Assembly (NCBI GenBank): GCA_002718345.1
Contig: PBDA01000063.1
Location: forward strand, 1 to 47,788
Direction: 5' to 3'
DNA length: 47,788 nt
Origin: Rhodospirillaceae bacterium
GTDB taxonomy: Bacteria > Pseudomonadota > Gammaproteobacteria > Steroidobacterales > Rariloculaceae
Made by a program: the position numbers and the translations under genes
The notes under the pieces: generated by a model
What the model was told of the DNA's origin: nothing
The model's database searches: none
The model's input: the letters and a program-made list of their open reading frames with translations, nothing else
Shown: positions 35,734-47,378 of the stretch, in pieces
Layout: the number at the start of each line of letters is the position of its first letter
How positions within the stretch are numbered: the first letter of the stretch is position 1

Positions 35734-36627
35734 ATGGTTAAGCGGAGAAGCCTCGGGCGTGGCTTGGAGGCATTATTAAGCACCGAAACAACACCTAATG
35801 CGCTTGCTCCTCAAGACGGACTGCGCGAGGTTCCTATTGATTTATTAGAACGTGGTCGTTACCAGCCTCGGAATGATATGAAGGAGGAATCTTTAGCTGA
35901 CCTTGCTGAAACAATAGAAGCACGAGGTTTACTTCAGCCTATTGTCATTCGGCCACTAGAGGTGGAAAACTCACAAGGCGAAGAGCAACGTTACGAAATC
36001 ATAGCTGGTGAAAGGCGTTGGCGGGCAGCTCAGCTAGCTGGTCTTCATACCGTACCTGCAATGGTTCGACGTCTGTCAGATCATGAAGCGGTTGCTATTG
36101 CCCTCATTGAAAATATACAGCGCGAGGATCTTAATCCTTTAGAGGAGGCGCTAGCGCTTCGGCGTTTGGTGGATGAATTCGATATGACTCATAGTGAGGC
36201 AGCAAATACAGTTGGAAGGTCTCGCGTATCGGTAAGTAATTTGTTGCGGTTGCTTGAGCTTCCAGCACCAGTAAAGGAGATATTGGCGCAGGGGGATTTG
36301 GGTATGGGCCATGCGCGCGCCCTTTTAGGACTTGCTTCGTCAGACGGCCAGATACAATTAGCTCAGCGAATAGTGCGCGAGGAATGGAGCGTTAGACAGA
36401 CTGAGCGCGCTGTTAAACGTTATCAGAAGGCAGGCAGCGAAAAAAATTTAGAAAACATGGGGTCTGAAAAAGATCCAAATGTAGAGAGATTAGAAAGAGA
36501 TATAGGAGAAAAACTCGGGGCTAGCGTGCAGATACAACATGGTACATCAGGTGGCCGCTTAACTATTCGTTATCATAGCCTTGAGGAACTAGAAGGGATA
36601 GTCGGTCATCTCACACGATCTTCTTGA
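35734..36627 (+). CDS. parB: Chromosome-partitioning protein ParB (Spo0J)
   Basis: Binds parS and spreads on DNA as a CTP-dependent clamp. The N-terminal KRRSLGRGLEALLS contains the ParA-contact basic region. The ParB/Srx domain follows with RYQPRNDM, LLQPIVIRP and the CTP-binding GERRWRAAQLAG, then ALIENIQREDLNPLEEA. A helix-turn-helix (AANTVGRSRVSVSNLLRLL) and a C-terminal dimerisation region (LTIRYHSLEELEGIV) complete it. The length of 297 is typical. Two perfect parS sites occur inside recF. Confidence 0.96.
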   Translation: MVKRRSLGRGLEALLSTETTPNALAPQDGLREVPIDLLERGRYQPRNDMKEESLADLAETIEARGLLQPIVIRPLEVENSQGEEQRYEIIAGERRWRAAQLAGLHTVPAMVRRLSDHEAVAIALIENIQREDLNPLEEALALRRLVDEFDMTHSEAANTVGRSRVSVSNLLRLLELPAPVKEILAQGDLGMGHARALLGLASSDGQIQLAQRIVREEWSVRQTERAVKRYQKAGSEKNLENMGSEKDPNVERLERDIGEKLGASVQIQHGTSGGRLTIRYHSLEELEGIVGHLTRSS

Positions 36628-36742
36628 TCAGGCAGTGACAAGAAACTAGAATGCGCCGGTTATCAGGCAGTTTTAAGACCCTAAGCAAACAACGCCACCG
36701 ATGTGGCTTTTTCTTTGTCCTTTGACATTGGGTGAAAGTCTT

Positions 36743-37147
36743 GTGAGCGGGCTTGAAAAGCAGATCGATCGTAAAGACCTTCACATGAGGGCACGAAGGA
36801 TCGCGCTGGGTATTGTTAGTGGCCAGTTGGGAATTACGCTGTTGATTTCGGTAGTGGGTTTTATGCTGGGCGGGGCTCTGATCGGCACGTCCGCATTGTT
36901 AGGCGGTGGAATTGGAACGCTAGCTAGTTTTTATATGGTTTTTAGTATCTTTCGGTTAGACGCGGATGTAGAGTCGGAGGTAATTCTTAAAAGATTTTAT
37001 CGGGGTGAATTCCTCAAGCTTGCGTTGACTGTGGTTCTTTTTGGATTGGTTTTGAGAAGTATTGATGTTTCATTTGGTTCGATGTTGGGGTGCTTTGCGG
37101 CAACTCTGCTCGTATATTGGGTGGCGCTCTTAAGATCGCCGATATGA
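36743..37147 (+). CDS. atpI: ATP synthase protein I
   Basis: A small membrane protein, encoded first in the ATP synthase operon, that assists c-ring assembly. About four hydrophobic segments are visible (LGITLLISVVGFMLGGALIG; LLGGGIGTLASFYMVFSIF; FLKLALTVVLFGLVL; MLGCFAATLLVYWVALL), with a basic loop before the third. GTG 36743 (VSGLEKQ) is my preferred start; the frame also opens at ATG 36701, which would add 14 hydrophobic residues. The conservation is weak, as usual for AtpI, and the assignment rests on position and topology. Confidence 0.82.
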   Translation: MSGLEKQIDRKDLHMRARRIALGIVSGQLGITLLISVVGFMLGGALIGTSALLGGGIGTLASFYMVFSIFRLDADVESEVILKRFYRGEFLKLALTVVLFGLVLRSIDVSFGSMLGCFAATLLVYWVALLRSPI

Positions 37148-37160
37148 CTTCTATGATTAA

Positions 37161-38342
<1,182 letters not shown>

Positions 38343-38367
38343 ACAGCCTATATTCTGGAGATAGATT

Positions 38368-38838
38368 GTGAGCATTAACGTCACGTTATTCGCACAGATG
38401 TTGGTCTTTGGGCTTTTGGTCTGGTTTACGATGTCGTTTGTTTGGCCATTGATCAGAGGAGCAATGGAAGAACGTGAGCAGACCATAGCAGATGGACTTG
38501 CTGCAGCTGAAAAGGGCCAAAAAGACCTTGAGCAGGCTGGAGTGGAAGCTGGAAAGATTGTTGAAGAAGCGCGCGATCAGGCTCGCGATATTCTTGGTAA
38601 GGCAAATTCACGTGCTAATGAAATTGTAGATACAGCTAGATCAGAAGGAGAAGCCGAGAAACGTAAACGGCTTGACAGTGCGCAATCTGAACTTGAGGTG
38701 GAAATAAATCGTGCCCGTGATGAGTTGCGTCAACAAGTTGCGGTTCTGGCAGTAGCTGGCGCAGAAAAAGTTCTTTCCCGCGAAATTGATGAAGCAGCCC
38801 ACCGGGATCTTCTAGATCAGCTGGCTGCAGATTTGTAG
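38368..38838 (+). CDS. atpF: ATP synthase F0 subunit b
   Basis: The peripheral stalk subunit. One N-terminal membrane helix (MLVFGLLVWFTMSFVWPLI) is followed by a long charged, alanine-rich coiled coil. The length of 156 matches E. coli b. The start is GTG 38368. It lies between atpE and atpH, 7 bases before atpH. Confidence 0.95.
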   Translation: MSINVTLFAQMLVFGLLVWFTMSFVWPLIRGAMEEREQTIADGLAAAEKGQKDLEQAGVEAGKIVEEARDQARDILGKANSRANEIVDTARSEGEAEKRKRLDSAQSELEVEINRARDELRQQVAVLAVAGAEKVLSREIDEAAHRDLLDQLAADL

Positions 38839-38845
38839 GGTTAAA

Positions 38846-39400
38846 ATGGCTGATACAGGTACACTTGCAAGACCTTATGCGAAAGCTATATTTGAGCTCG
38901 CAAACGCTGATAAAGAGCTAGCAGCTTGGTCAAAAACTCTGTCAACGCTTGCAGAAATAATGAACGATGCAAGTGCCAAGGATTTTATATCGAGAATAGA
39001 TCTTACTAATGAAGAGCGCGTGCGCTTTTTACAGGAGATCTGTGCTGATATGGGCGAGTCTGAAATGTTTACATCGAGGCGCGGTGAAAATTTTCTCCGG
39101 TTGTTAGCCGAGAATGAGCGATTCATGGCTGCGAAAGAAATTGCTTTGCAGTTTGAAGAGCTAAAGGCTTGGGCGGAGAACACGGTTAAGGTTCAGCTTG
39201 TGACCGCTACAGGTGTGAATGATTCAGTAGTGGAAAAGATAAAAAGCAGTTTGGAGAAAAAGTTGGGAAGGGCGGTTGAACTTGAACTAAAAGAGGATCC
39301 GGAACTCATCGGTGGTGCGGTTATTCACGCTGAAGGTCGGGTCATAGATGGGTCTGTGAAAAGTCGGCTAAGCGAGCTCTCGGAAACACTCGCTTCGTAA
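38846..39400 (+). CDS. atpH: ATP synthase F1 subunit delta
   Basis: Links the peripheral stalk to the top of F1. The N-terminal helical domain begins TLARPYAKAIFELA, the usual start. The C-terminal domain holds VELELKEDPELIGGAVIHAE and the ending GSVKSRLSELSETL. The length of 184 is normal. atpA follows after 11 bases. Confidence 0.95.
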   Translation: MADTGTLARPYAKAIFELANADKELAAWSKTLSTLAEIMNDASAKDFISRIDLTNEERVRFLQEICADMGESEMFTSRRGENFLRLLAENERFMAAKEIALQFEELKAWAENTVKVQLVTATGVNDSVVEKIKSSLEKKLGRAVELELKEDPELIGGAVIHAEGRVIDGSVKSRLSELSETLAS

Positions 39401-39411
39401 GGGGAATTTAG

Positions 39412-40953
39412 ATGGCACTCAAAGCATCAGAAATAAGTGATCTAATTAAGCAGCGCATTGAAAAATTCAATGCCACTGCTGAAGCTCGTGACGTTGGTAC
39501 AGTTATAGCATTAACTGACGGTATCGTTCGTATACATGGCTTAGCAGATGTTCAGTATGGTGAGATGATCGAGTTTCCAGGAGGAAGCCTCGGGCTTGCC
39601 TTGAACCTTGAGCAGGATTCAGTTGGCGCAGTAGTGCTTGGTGAATACAAGCATATTTCAGAGGGTGATAGCGTCAAGACAACAGGAAGGATTTTGGAGG
39701 TTCCAGTTGGTGAGGGGCTGCTGGGTCGGGTTGTCGATTCGTTAGGCAATCCAATAGACGGTAAAGGCCCTATAGAGTCCGACATATCCTCGCCCATAGA
39801 AAAAGTAGCCCCTGGTGTGATTGACAGGCAGTCTGTGGATCAACCTGTTCAGACCGGATTGAAGTCGATCGACTCAATGGTTCCTATCGGTCGTGGCCAG
39901 CGTGAGTTGATTATTGGTGACAGACAAACAGGAAAAAGTGCTGTCGCAATTGATGCAATTATCAATCAAAGGGGCAGCGGCATTAAATGTATTTACGTTG
40001 CTATTGGCCAGAAAAACTCAACAGTTTCTAATGTTATTCGGCGCCTGGAAGAAGAGGGTGCGATGGAGCATACAATTATTGTTTCAGCTTCAGCCTCTGA
40101 GTCAGCTGCCATGCAATATATAGCGCCATATGCAGGTTGTGCGATGGGCGAATATTTCCGTGATCATGGTCAGGATGCCTTGATTATTTATGACGACCTT
40201 ACAAAACAGGCTTGGGCGTATCGACAGGTTTCCTTGCTTCTGAGGCGACCCCCTGGCCGAGAAGCGTATCCGGGAGACGTTTTTTACTTGCACTCAAGGC
40301 TCCTTGAGCGAGCAGCGCGAGTGACGGCAAGTTATGTGGAAGAGCATACAAATGGGAAAGTAAAGGGCCAAACTGGTTCGCTTACTGCTTTGCCAATTAT
40401 CGAGACGCAGGCAGGCGACGTTTCTGCCTTTGTGCCCACAAATGTCATATCAATTACGGATGGACAGATATTCTTGGAAACTGATTTGTTCAATGCCGGT
40501 ATTAGGCCTGCTATAAACGCAGGGTTGTCCGTCTCACGAGTTGGTGGAGCTGCCCAGACCCAGGCAATAAAAAAGCTTGGTGGTGGTATACGTCTTGCCC
40601 TTGCGCAGTATCGTGAACTAGCAGCTTTTTCTCAATTTGCCTCGGATCTAGATGAGGCTACACGCCGGCAGCTTGAGCGCGGTCAAAGGGTTACTGAATT
40701 GATGAAACAGCCCCAATTTTCACCACTATCGGTTGGTGAAATGGCTATTTCGCTTTACGCAGTAAATGAGGGCTATCTTGACGATATAGATGTAGAGAAT
40801 GTTGTCGCATTTGAAACGGCTTTGCATGCGCACGCACAAGCCAACGCATCTGATCTCGTGGAGAAAATTAACAATACTGGTGATTTTAATGAAGAAATCC
40901 AAACGCAGCTCGCGACCTTGCTTGATGAATTCAAGGCTTCAGGGGCTTACTGA
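39412..40953 (+). CDS. atpA: ATP synthase F1 subunit alpha
   Basis: The non-catalytic nucleotide-binding subunit of F1. Walker A is [15 protein letters not shown], the switch region has [20 protein letters not shown], and [24 protein letters not shown] is visible in the same order as in E. coli. The length is 513, identical to E. coli AtpA. The C-terminus ([13 protein letters not shown]-like) is normal. Confidence 0.98.
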   Translation: MALKASEISDLIKQRIEKFNATAEARDVGTVIALTDGIVRIHGLADVQYGEMIEFPGGSLGLALNLEQDSVGAVVLGEYKHISEGDSVKTTGRILEVPVGEGLLGRVVDSLGNPIDGKGPIESDISSPIEKVAPGVIDRQSVDQPVQTGLKSIDSMVPIGRGQRELIIGDRQTGKSAVAIDAIINQRGSGIKCIYVAIGQKNSTVSNVIRRLEEEGAMEHTIIVSASASESAAMQYIAPYAGCAMGEYFRDHGQDALIIYDDLTKQAWAYRQVSLLLRRPPGREAYPGDVFYLHSRLLERAARVTASYVEEHTNGKVKGQTGSLTALPIIETQAGDVSAFVPTNVISITDGQIFLETDLFNAGIRPAINAGLSVSRVGGAAQTQAIKKLGGGIRLALAQYRELAAFSQFASDLDEATRRQLERGQRVTELMKQPQFSPLSVGEMAISLYAVNEGYLDDIDVENVVAFETALHAHAQANASDLVEKINNTGDFNEEIQTQLATLLDEFKASGAY

Positions 40954-40995
40954 CATATAGATATAAATCGTAATTTTTAAGCAGGGCTAAGATAA

Positions 40996-41856
40996 ATGGC
41001 AGTTGGTAAAGAAATACGTACTAAGATAAATAGCGTAAAAAACACTCAAAAGATTACCAGTGCTATGGAGATGGTGGCTGCGTCTAAACTGCGAAAAACT
41101 CAAGACCGTATGATCGCAGCGAGGCCTTATGCTGATGGTATACGACAGGTAATTGGTCATTTATCTCAGGCTAGCCCAGATTTTCATAATCCCTATCTTG
41201 AGGAACGTGATGTAAAGCGAGTGGGCTATCTTATTGTTACTTCCGATAGGGGGTTGTGTGGTTCTTTGAACGTTAATCTTTTCCGCACACTTTTGAACGA
41301 TATTCAAGATTGGCAGGGCAAGGGCGTTGAAGTGGATTTGTGCATACTTGGCGCAAAGGGCGTCGCTTTTTTTCGCCGACTTAAAACGAACATCGTATCG
41401 GTAGCTACCCATTTAGGGGATGTGCCAAAAATGGCAGATTTGATTGGCGCTATTACTGTGATGACTGATGCTTATAAATCAGAGAAGATAGACAGGTTGT
41501 TCTTGGCACATAACATATTTGTTAATACGATGAGTCAGAAACCAACGATTACTCCGCTCTTGCCAGTGGAGCCAGTAGGCAAGGAAGAGCTTCAAGAGCA
41601 TTGGGATTACATATACGAGCCTGATGCAGCAGATTTGCTAACGGAGGTGCTTGAGCGCTATGTGGAGTCACAAATATACAGAGCAGTAGTTGAAAATATA
41701 GCCTGTGAGATGGCTTCCAAGATGGTTGCAATGAAGGCAGCAACAGATAATGCAGGGAAGTTTATTGATCAGCTGCAGCTTGCATATAACAAGGCTCGTC
41801 AGGCAGCAATAACACAGGAAATTTCAGAAATTGTAGGCGGCGCAGCGGCCGTTTAA
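40996..41856 (+). CDS. atpG: ATP synthase F1 subunit gamma
   Basis: The central rotor shaft. The N-terminal helix starts [20 protein letters not shown] followed by the [11 protein letters not shown] block. The middle Rossmann part has [14 protein letters not shown]. The C-terminal helix has [20 protein letters not shown] and [18 protein letters not shown]. The length of 286 is typical. The gap to atpD is 19 bases. Confidence 0.97.
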   Translation: MAVGKEIRTKINSVKNTQKITSAMEMVAASKLRKTQDRMIAARPYADGIRQVIGHLSQASPDFHNPYLEERDVKRVGYLIVTSDRGLCGSLNVNLFRTLLNDIQDWQGKGVEVDLCILGAKGVAFFRRLKTNIVSVATHLGDVPKMADLIGAITVMTDAYKSEKIDRLFLAHNIFVNTMSQKPTITPLLPVEPVGKEELQEHWDYIYEPDAADLLTEVLERYVESQIYRAVVENIACEMASKMVAMKAATDNAGKFIDQLQLAYNKARQAAITQEISEIVGGAAAV

Positions 41857-41869
41857 AGAGGAAGGTTAA

Positions 41870-43255
<1,386 letters not shown>

Positions 43256-43272
43256 GTTTTGGGAAACTTACC

Positions 43273-43689
43273 ATGTCCAGTATCCAAGTAGATATTGTCA
43301 GCGCTGAAGGAGAGATCTTTACGGGTAAAGCCTCAATGGTTTTTGCGCCTGGAGAAATGGGAGAAATTGGTATTGCTCCCAGGCATGCACCGCTTTTGAC
43401 TAAGCTTAAGCCTGGCGAAGTTCGAGTTCAGCCATCGGAAGGACAAGAGCAGTTTTTTTATGTCACTGGTGGCATTCTTGAGGTTCAGCCAACACAGGTT
43501 ACGGTTCTTGCAGACAGCGCATTACGTGCAGAAGATTTAGATGAGGATGTAGCTTTGGAAGCACGGGAAAAGGCGCGCGAAGCGCTTGAAGGTAAGCATG
43601 GTGAGATTGATATAGAGCAAGCACAGAGGGACTTGGTAGAGGCTGAGGCTCGTTTTCGAGCAGCTGAGAAGCTTAAAGGTCGCCGTTAA
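43273..43689 (+). CDS. atpC: ATP synthase F1 subunit epsilon
   Basis: The rotor subunit that inhibits hydrolysis. The N-terminal beta sandwich shows DIVSAEGEIFTGKASMVFAPG followed by GEIGIAPRHAPLLTKLKPGE. The C-terminal two-helix part is rich in Glu, Ala and Arg. The length of 138 matches the family. It ends the nine-gene atpIBEFHAGDC operon; no clear terminator follows before glmU. Confidence 0.96.
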   Translation: MSSIQVDIVSAEGEIFTGKASMVFAPGEMGEIGIAPRHAPLLTKLKPGEVRVQPSEGQEQFFYVTGGILEVQPTQVTVLADSALRAEDLDEDVALEAREKAREALEGKHGEIDIEQAQRDLVEAEARFRAAEKLKGRR

Positions 43690-43755
43690 GGCAACGCGAA
43701 CCCTTCAAGCACGCTATCATTCACACTAACTAAATTAGACGGAGGGCGCACCATC

Positions 43756-45111
43756 GTGGCGCTAACAACCGTAATTTTGGCTGCAGGCCAGGGCAAGAGA
43801 ATGAATTCAGACTTGCCAAAGGTATTACAACCATTGGCAGGCCGAAGCATTTTGTCACATATTCTTGCTACCACCAGCAATTTAGGCTCCCAAGCCATAA
43901 ACATTGTTTATGGCCATGGTGGTGAGCTAGTTCAGAGAGAATTCGAACATTTTTCAGTGGACTGGACACTTCAAGCTGAGCAACTTGGAACTGGTCATGC
44001 CCTGAAACAAGCACTTCCCAGTATCCCTGAGGATCATGAAATTCTTGTTCTCTATGGAGATGTTCCTCTGGTAACAGAAAAAACACTCAATAAATTATTA
44101 AGCGCTGCGAAGGGTGGGGTTGCTTTATTAACTGCAGAATTAGGAAGTGCTAAAGGTTATGGTCGAGTCTTACGTGACAAAAAAAATAATGTTGTCGCAA
44201 TAGTTGAAGAAAAGGATACAACTCCTGAGCAAAGCAAGATAAAGGAAATAAATACAGGCCTCATGGTGTTTCCTGGTAAGGCCATTCGAGGCTGGATAGA
44301 AGCAATAAGTTCTGATAATCAGCAGCAGGAGTTTTATTTGACGGATGTAATTGCGTTAGCTGTTGCAGAGGGTGTGCCAGTCACTGGTGTGTTGGTTGAT
44401 AACGCCGATGATATTGTTGGAATTAATAACAGAGAACAGCTTGCCAGTGCTGAAAGAATTCTGCAAAAACGTTATGCCCGAGAGGTTATGGACCAGGGCG
44501 CTACCTTAGCTGATCCTAATCGTTTTGATCTTCGTGGGTCTTTGAAAGTAGGACGTGATGTCTTTATTGATGTTAATGCAGTATTTCTTGGCAATGTTGA
44601 ATTAGGTAGTGGTGTGCGTATAGGGCCAAACGCCATTATTTCAAACTGCAAGCTTGGCGACCATTCTGTTGTGCATGAACATTGCGTAATTGATGGAGTA
44701 GTTACCGGAGAAAATTGCGAGATAGGCCCATTTGCAAGGCTTAGACCAGGCACTCAGTTTGATTCACAAGTAAAGGTGGGAAATTTTGTGGAAGTTAAAG
44801 CTAGTACTGTTATTTCTGGAGCAAAGATGAACCATCTTAGCTACGTTGGCGACACCCAAGTAGGCAAAGGGGTAAATATCGGCGCTGGAACAATAACTTG
44901 TAATTACGATGGAGCATCAAAGCATAAAACAATTATTGGTGATCGGGTTTTTGTAGGGTCAGGCGCTATGTTAGTGGCGCCTTTAAATATTGGTAACGAT
45001 GCAACTATTGCCGCCGGCTCAACTATTACTAAGAATGTACCAGAGAAGACACTATCTGTTGCGCGGGGCAAGCAATCTGTAATTAAGGGCTGGAAAAGAC
45101 CAAAAAAATAG
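43756..45111 (+). CDS. glmU: Bifunctional UDP-GlcNAc pyrophosphorylase / GlcN-1-P acetyltransferase
   Basis: Makes UDP-GlcNAc for peptidoglycan and lipopolysaccharide. The N-terminal uridyltransferase domain (about 1-228) begins VILAAGQGKRMNSDLPKVLQ and contains YGDVPLV. The C-terminal left-handed beta-helix (about 250-451) has RLRPGT, KASTV and NIGAGTITCNYDG, which hold the acetyl-transfer site. GTG 43756 is preceded by GGAGGG at 43741-43746. The length of 451 is close to E. coli (456). glmS follows after 80 bases. Confidence 0.97.
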   Translation: MALTTVILAAGQGKRMNSDLPKVLQPLAGRSILSHILATTSNLGSQAINIVYGHGGELVQREFEHFSVDWTLQAEQLGTGHALKQALPSIPEDHEILVLYGDVPLVTEKTLNKLLSAAKGGVALLTAELGSAKGYGRVLRDKKNNVVAIVEEKDTTPEQSKIKEINTGLMVFPGKAIRGWIEAISSDNQQQEFYLTDVIALAVAEGVPVTGVLVDNADDIVGINNREQLASAERILQKRYAREVMDQGATLADPNRFDLRGSLKVGRDVFIDVNAVFLGNVELGSGVRIGPNAIISNCKLGDHSVVHEHCVIDGVVTGENCEIGPFARLRPGTQFDSQVKVGNFVEVKASTVISGAKMNHLSYVGDTQVGKGVNIGAGTITCNYDGASKHKTIIGDRVFVGSGAMLVAPLNIGNDATIAAGSTITKNVPEKTLSVARGKQSVIKGWKRPKK

Positions 45112-45191
45112 CCTAGTCGGAAACTTTAGGCACTATTCCAAATCTACTTAGGCCATAATCTCTAAAGTTATCGAGTTAGGGGTAAGCTCAC

Positions 45192-47027
45192 ATGTGTGGA
45201 ATTGTCGGTGCTGTGTCACAGCGTGACATTACTCCCGTGCTGTTGGAAGGACTGTGTCGGCTGGAGTATCGCGGATATGATTCTGCTGGAATAGCTATTA
45301 TCCAAAATAACAGTCTTCAGCGCCTTAGACGTTTAGGTAAGGTTAACGGATTGCAGAAAGCGCTTGCAGGGAGATCACTTAGTGGTGGCATAGGTATTGC
45401 TCATACACGATGGGCTACCCATGGCTCACCAAGTGAATCAAACGCACATCCCCACATCTCAGGAGATGAAATAGCGGTAGTCCACAACGGTATTATTGAG
45501 AATCATAAAGAGCTGCGTTCTGATCTTAAAGCGGCTGGGTTTGAATTTACCTCAGAAACAGACAGTGAGGTTATCGCGCACCGTATAAGTTATCACATGA
45601 GCAACAATAACGATCTGCGTGATGCAATTTGTTTAACAGTACAAGAGCTCAAAGGGGGTTATGCCTCAATTGTTGTGATGAGCACCAAAGATCCTGGTGC
45701 TTTATATGCTGCGCGTGCTGGTACACCAGTTGTTATTGGTCTTGGGGAGAATGAAAATTTTGTAGCTTCAGATGTAGCCGCGCTTTTGCCAGAGACAAAG
45801 AGGTTTCAGTTTTTAGAAGAAGGGGATGTAGCAATTTTGCGCTGCAGTGAAGTACAAATCTATGATGCAGAGGGACATGATGTAGAGAGACCAGTTCGCG
45901 TTAGCGAAAATACAGCGGATTCTGCGGACCGAGGTAACTACAAACATTATATGGAAAAGGAGATCCATGAACAGCCTGCAGCTCTGATGCGAACACTCGC
46001 CAATCGTATAAGTGAAGGAATGATCCCTGATAGTATTTTTGGTGAGAAAGCCGAAGAGATTTTAAATAACGTTGGGGGGCTGCATATTGTTGCTTGCGGC
46101 ACAAGTTATCATGCAGGGCTGGTTGCACGTAGTCAGTGTGAAGAGATTGCCAGATTACCTTGTGTTGTTGATATAGCTAGCGAGTATCGTTACCGAAATC
46201 CAGTGGTGCCAGATAAAACTCTTTTTGTTGCTATTTCTCAATCAGGAGAAACAGCTGACACACTTGCAGCCTTAAGGTCGGCAAAAAAGCTTGGTTATCT
46301 AGCAACCCTAGCTATCTGTAATGTATCGGAGAGTTCGTTAATCCGAGAATCTGATTTGGTCCTGATGACCCATGCAGGACAAGAGATAGGCGTAGCGTCT
46401 ACAAAGGCATTTACAACCCAGCTTGCTGCTTTGCTTATGTTAACTATTGTGGTTGCAAGGCACCGCGGACTGGCACAGAACAGTGAGCATGAGTTGGTGT
46501 CACAACTGGCTGAAATACCAGGTTTGGTAGAACAAAGCTTAGTTTTGAATGAAGCTATTGCTGATCTCGCAGAAGAGTTTGCAGATAAGAACCATGCTTT
46601 ATTTCTTGGGCGTGGTTCATTGAACCCAATTGCAATGGAAGGCGCTCTAAAGCTTAAAGAAATTTCTTATATCCATGCAGAGGCTTATGCAGCTGGAGAA
46701 CTTAAACATGGCCCTTTAGCCTTGGTAGACGAAAATATGCCTGTGGTGGCTGTTGCTCCAAACAATGAGCTTCTAGAGAAACTTAAATCTAATCTAGAAG
46801 AAGTTAGAGCCAGAGGAGGTAAGCTTTACGTTTTTGCTGATCCAGCCGTTGATTTTGAAGCTGATAAAGATATTCACATAATACGAATGCCAGCTCATGT
46901 ACACCCAATTCAGGAGCCTTTGCTCTATACAGTACCGCTGCAGCTACTTGCTTACCATGTAGCATTGTTAAAAGGCACAGATGTTGACCAGCCTCGAAAT
47001 TTGGCCAAATCAGTCACAGTAGAATGA
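45192..47027 (+). CDS. glmS: Glutamine-fructose-6-phosphate aminotransferase (isomerising)
   Basis: Makes glucosamine-6-phosphate from fructose-6-phosphate and glutamine. It starts MCGIVGA with the catalytic Cys2 of the amidotransferase domain, then RWATHG and HNGIIENH. The two SIS domains have CGTSYHAG, SQSGETADTLAALR and GRGSLNPIAMEGALKLKEISY. The C-terminus DVDQPRNLAKSVTVE is the segment whose codons form the TnsD recognition site for Tn7. The length of 611 is normal. The DNA changes abruptly to AT-rich sequence just after the stop. Confidence 0.98.
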   Translation: MCGIVGAVSQRDITPVLLEGLCRLEYRGYDSAGIAIIQNNSLQRLRRLGKVNGLQKALAGRSLSGGIGIAHTRWATHGSPSESNAHPHISGDEIAVVHNGIIENHKELRSDLKAAGFEFTSETDSEVIAHRISYHMSNNNDLRDAICLTVQELKGGYASIVVMSTKDPGALYAARAGTPVVIGLGENENFVASDVAALLPETKRFQFLEEGDVAILRCSEVQIYDAEGHDVERPVRVSENTADSADRGNYKHYMEKEIHEQPAALMRTLANRISEGMIPDSIFGEKAEEILNNVGGLHIVACGTSYHAGLVARSQCEEIARLPCVVDIASEYRYRNPVVPDKTLFVAISQSGETADTLAALRSAKKLGYLATLAICNVSESSLIRESDLVLMTHAGQEIGVASTKAFTTQLAALLMLTIVVARHRGLAQNSEHELVSQLAEIPGLVEQSLVLNEAIADLAEEFADKNHALFLGRGSLNPIAMEGALKLKEISYIHAEAYAAGELKHGPLALVDENMPVVAVAPNNELLEKLKSNLEEVRARGGKLYVFADPAVDFEADKDIHIIRMPAHVHPIQEPLLYTVPLQLLAYHVALLKGTDVDQPRNLAKSVTVE

Positions 47028-47302
47028 CCTTGTTTGGTGGTAAGTCAAATAGAAACTTTATTGAAGCATACTTTATATTTCATCTTAAATTAAGGGCATC
47101 TCATTTAAATTCTAGAAGTTATTCTGAATATCAATATTTTTTATATGAAAAAATAACTAAGTTTAGAAAAATAGGTTGGTCTTTCAATAAAATTGCTCAT
47201 TGGTTTAACAAGGGAGATTTTTTGACAAGCAGAGGAAAAAAATTTAAAGGTTCACATGTTCATTCTATAATGCAAAAAAAAATATTATTGATAAAAGAAT
47301 AA
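47024..47302 (+). CDS. Small hypothetical protein, apparently frameshifted
   Basis: A 92-residue frame that overlaps the glmS stop (ATGA); no internal Met occurs before the C-terminal end, so the true start could be TTG 47030 or later. It contains FHLKLRASHLNSRSYSEYQYFLYEKI, in pieces, and GWSFNKIAHWFNKGDFLTSRGKKF, a helix-turn-helix-like block reminiscent of the DNA-binding part of serine recombinases; I cannot name the family. Nine A residues at 47274-47282 precede its stop. One extra A would continue the frame for about 30 more codons (NIIDKRITQEF ... NFLKK) to a TGA at 47380-47382, which overlaps the methyltransferase ATG. The full product would have about 119 residues. G+C is about a quarter in the 60 bases I counted (47041-47100). 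Confidence 0.5.
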   Translation: MTLFGGKSNRNFIEAYFIFHLKLRASHLNSRSYSEYQYFLYEKITKFRKIGWSFNKIAHWFNKGDFLTSRGKKFKGSHVHSIMQKKILLIKE

Positions 47303-47378
47303 CACAAGAATTTACACCAAAAATTTATAATTTTAGGATTAGGTTTATAGATAACACATTAATTAATTTTTTAAAAAA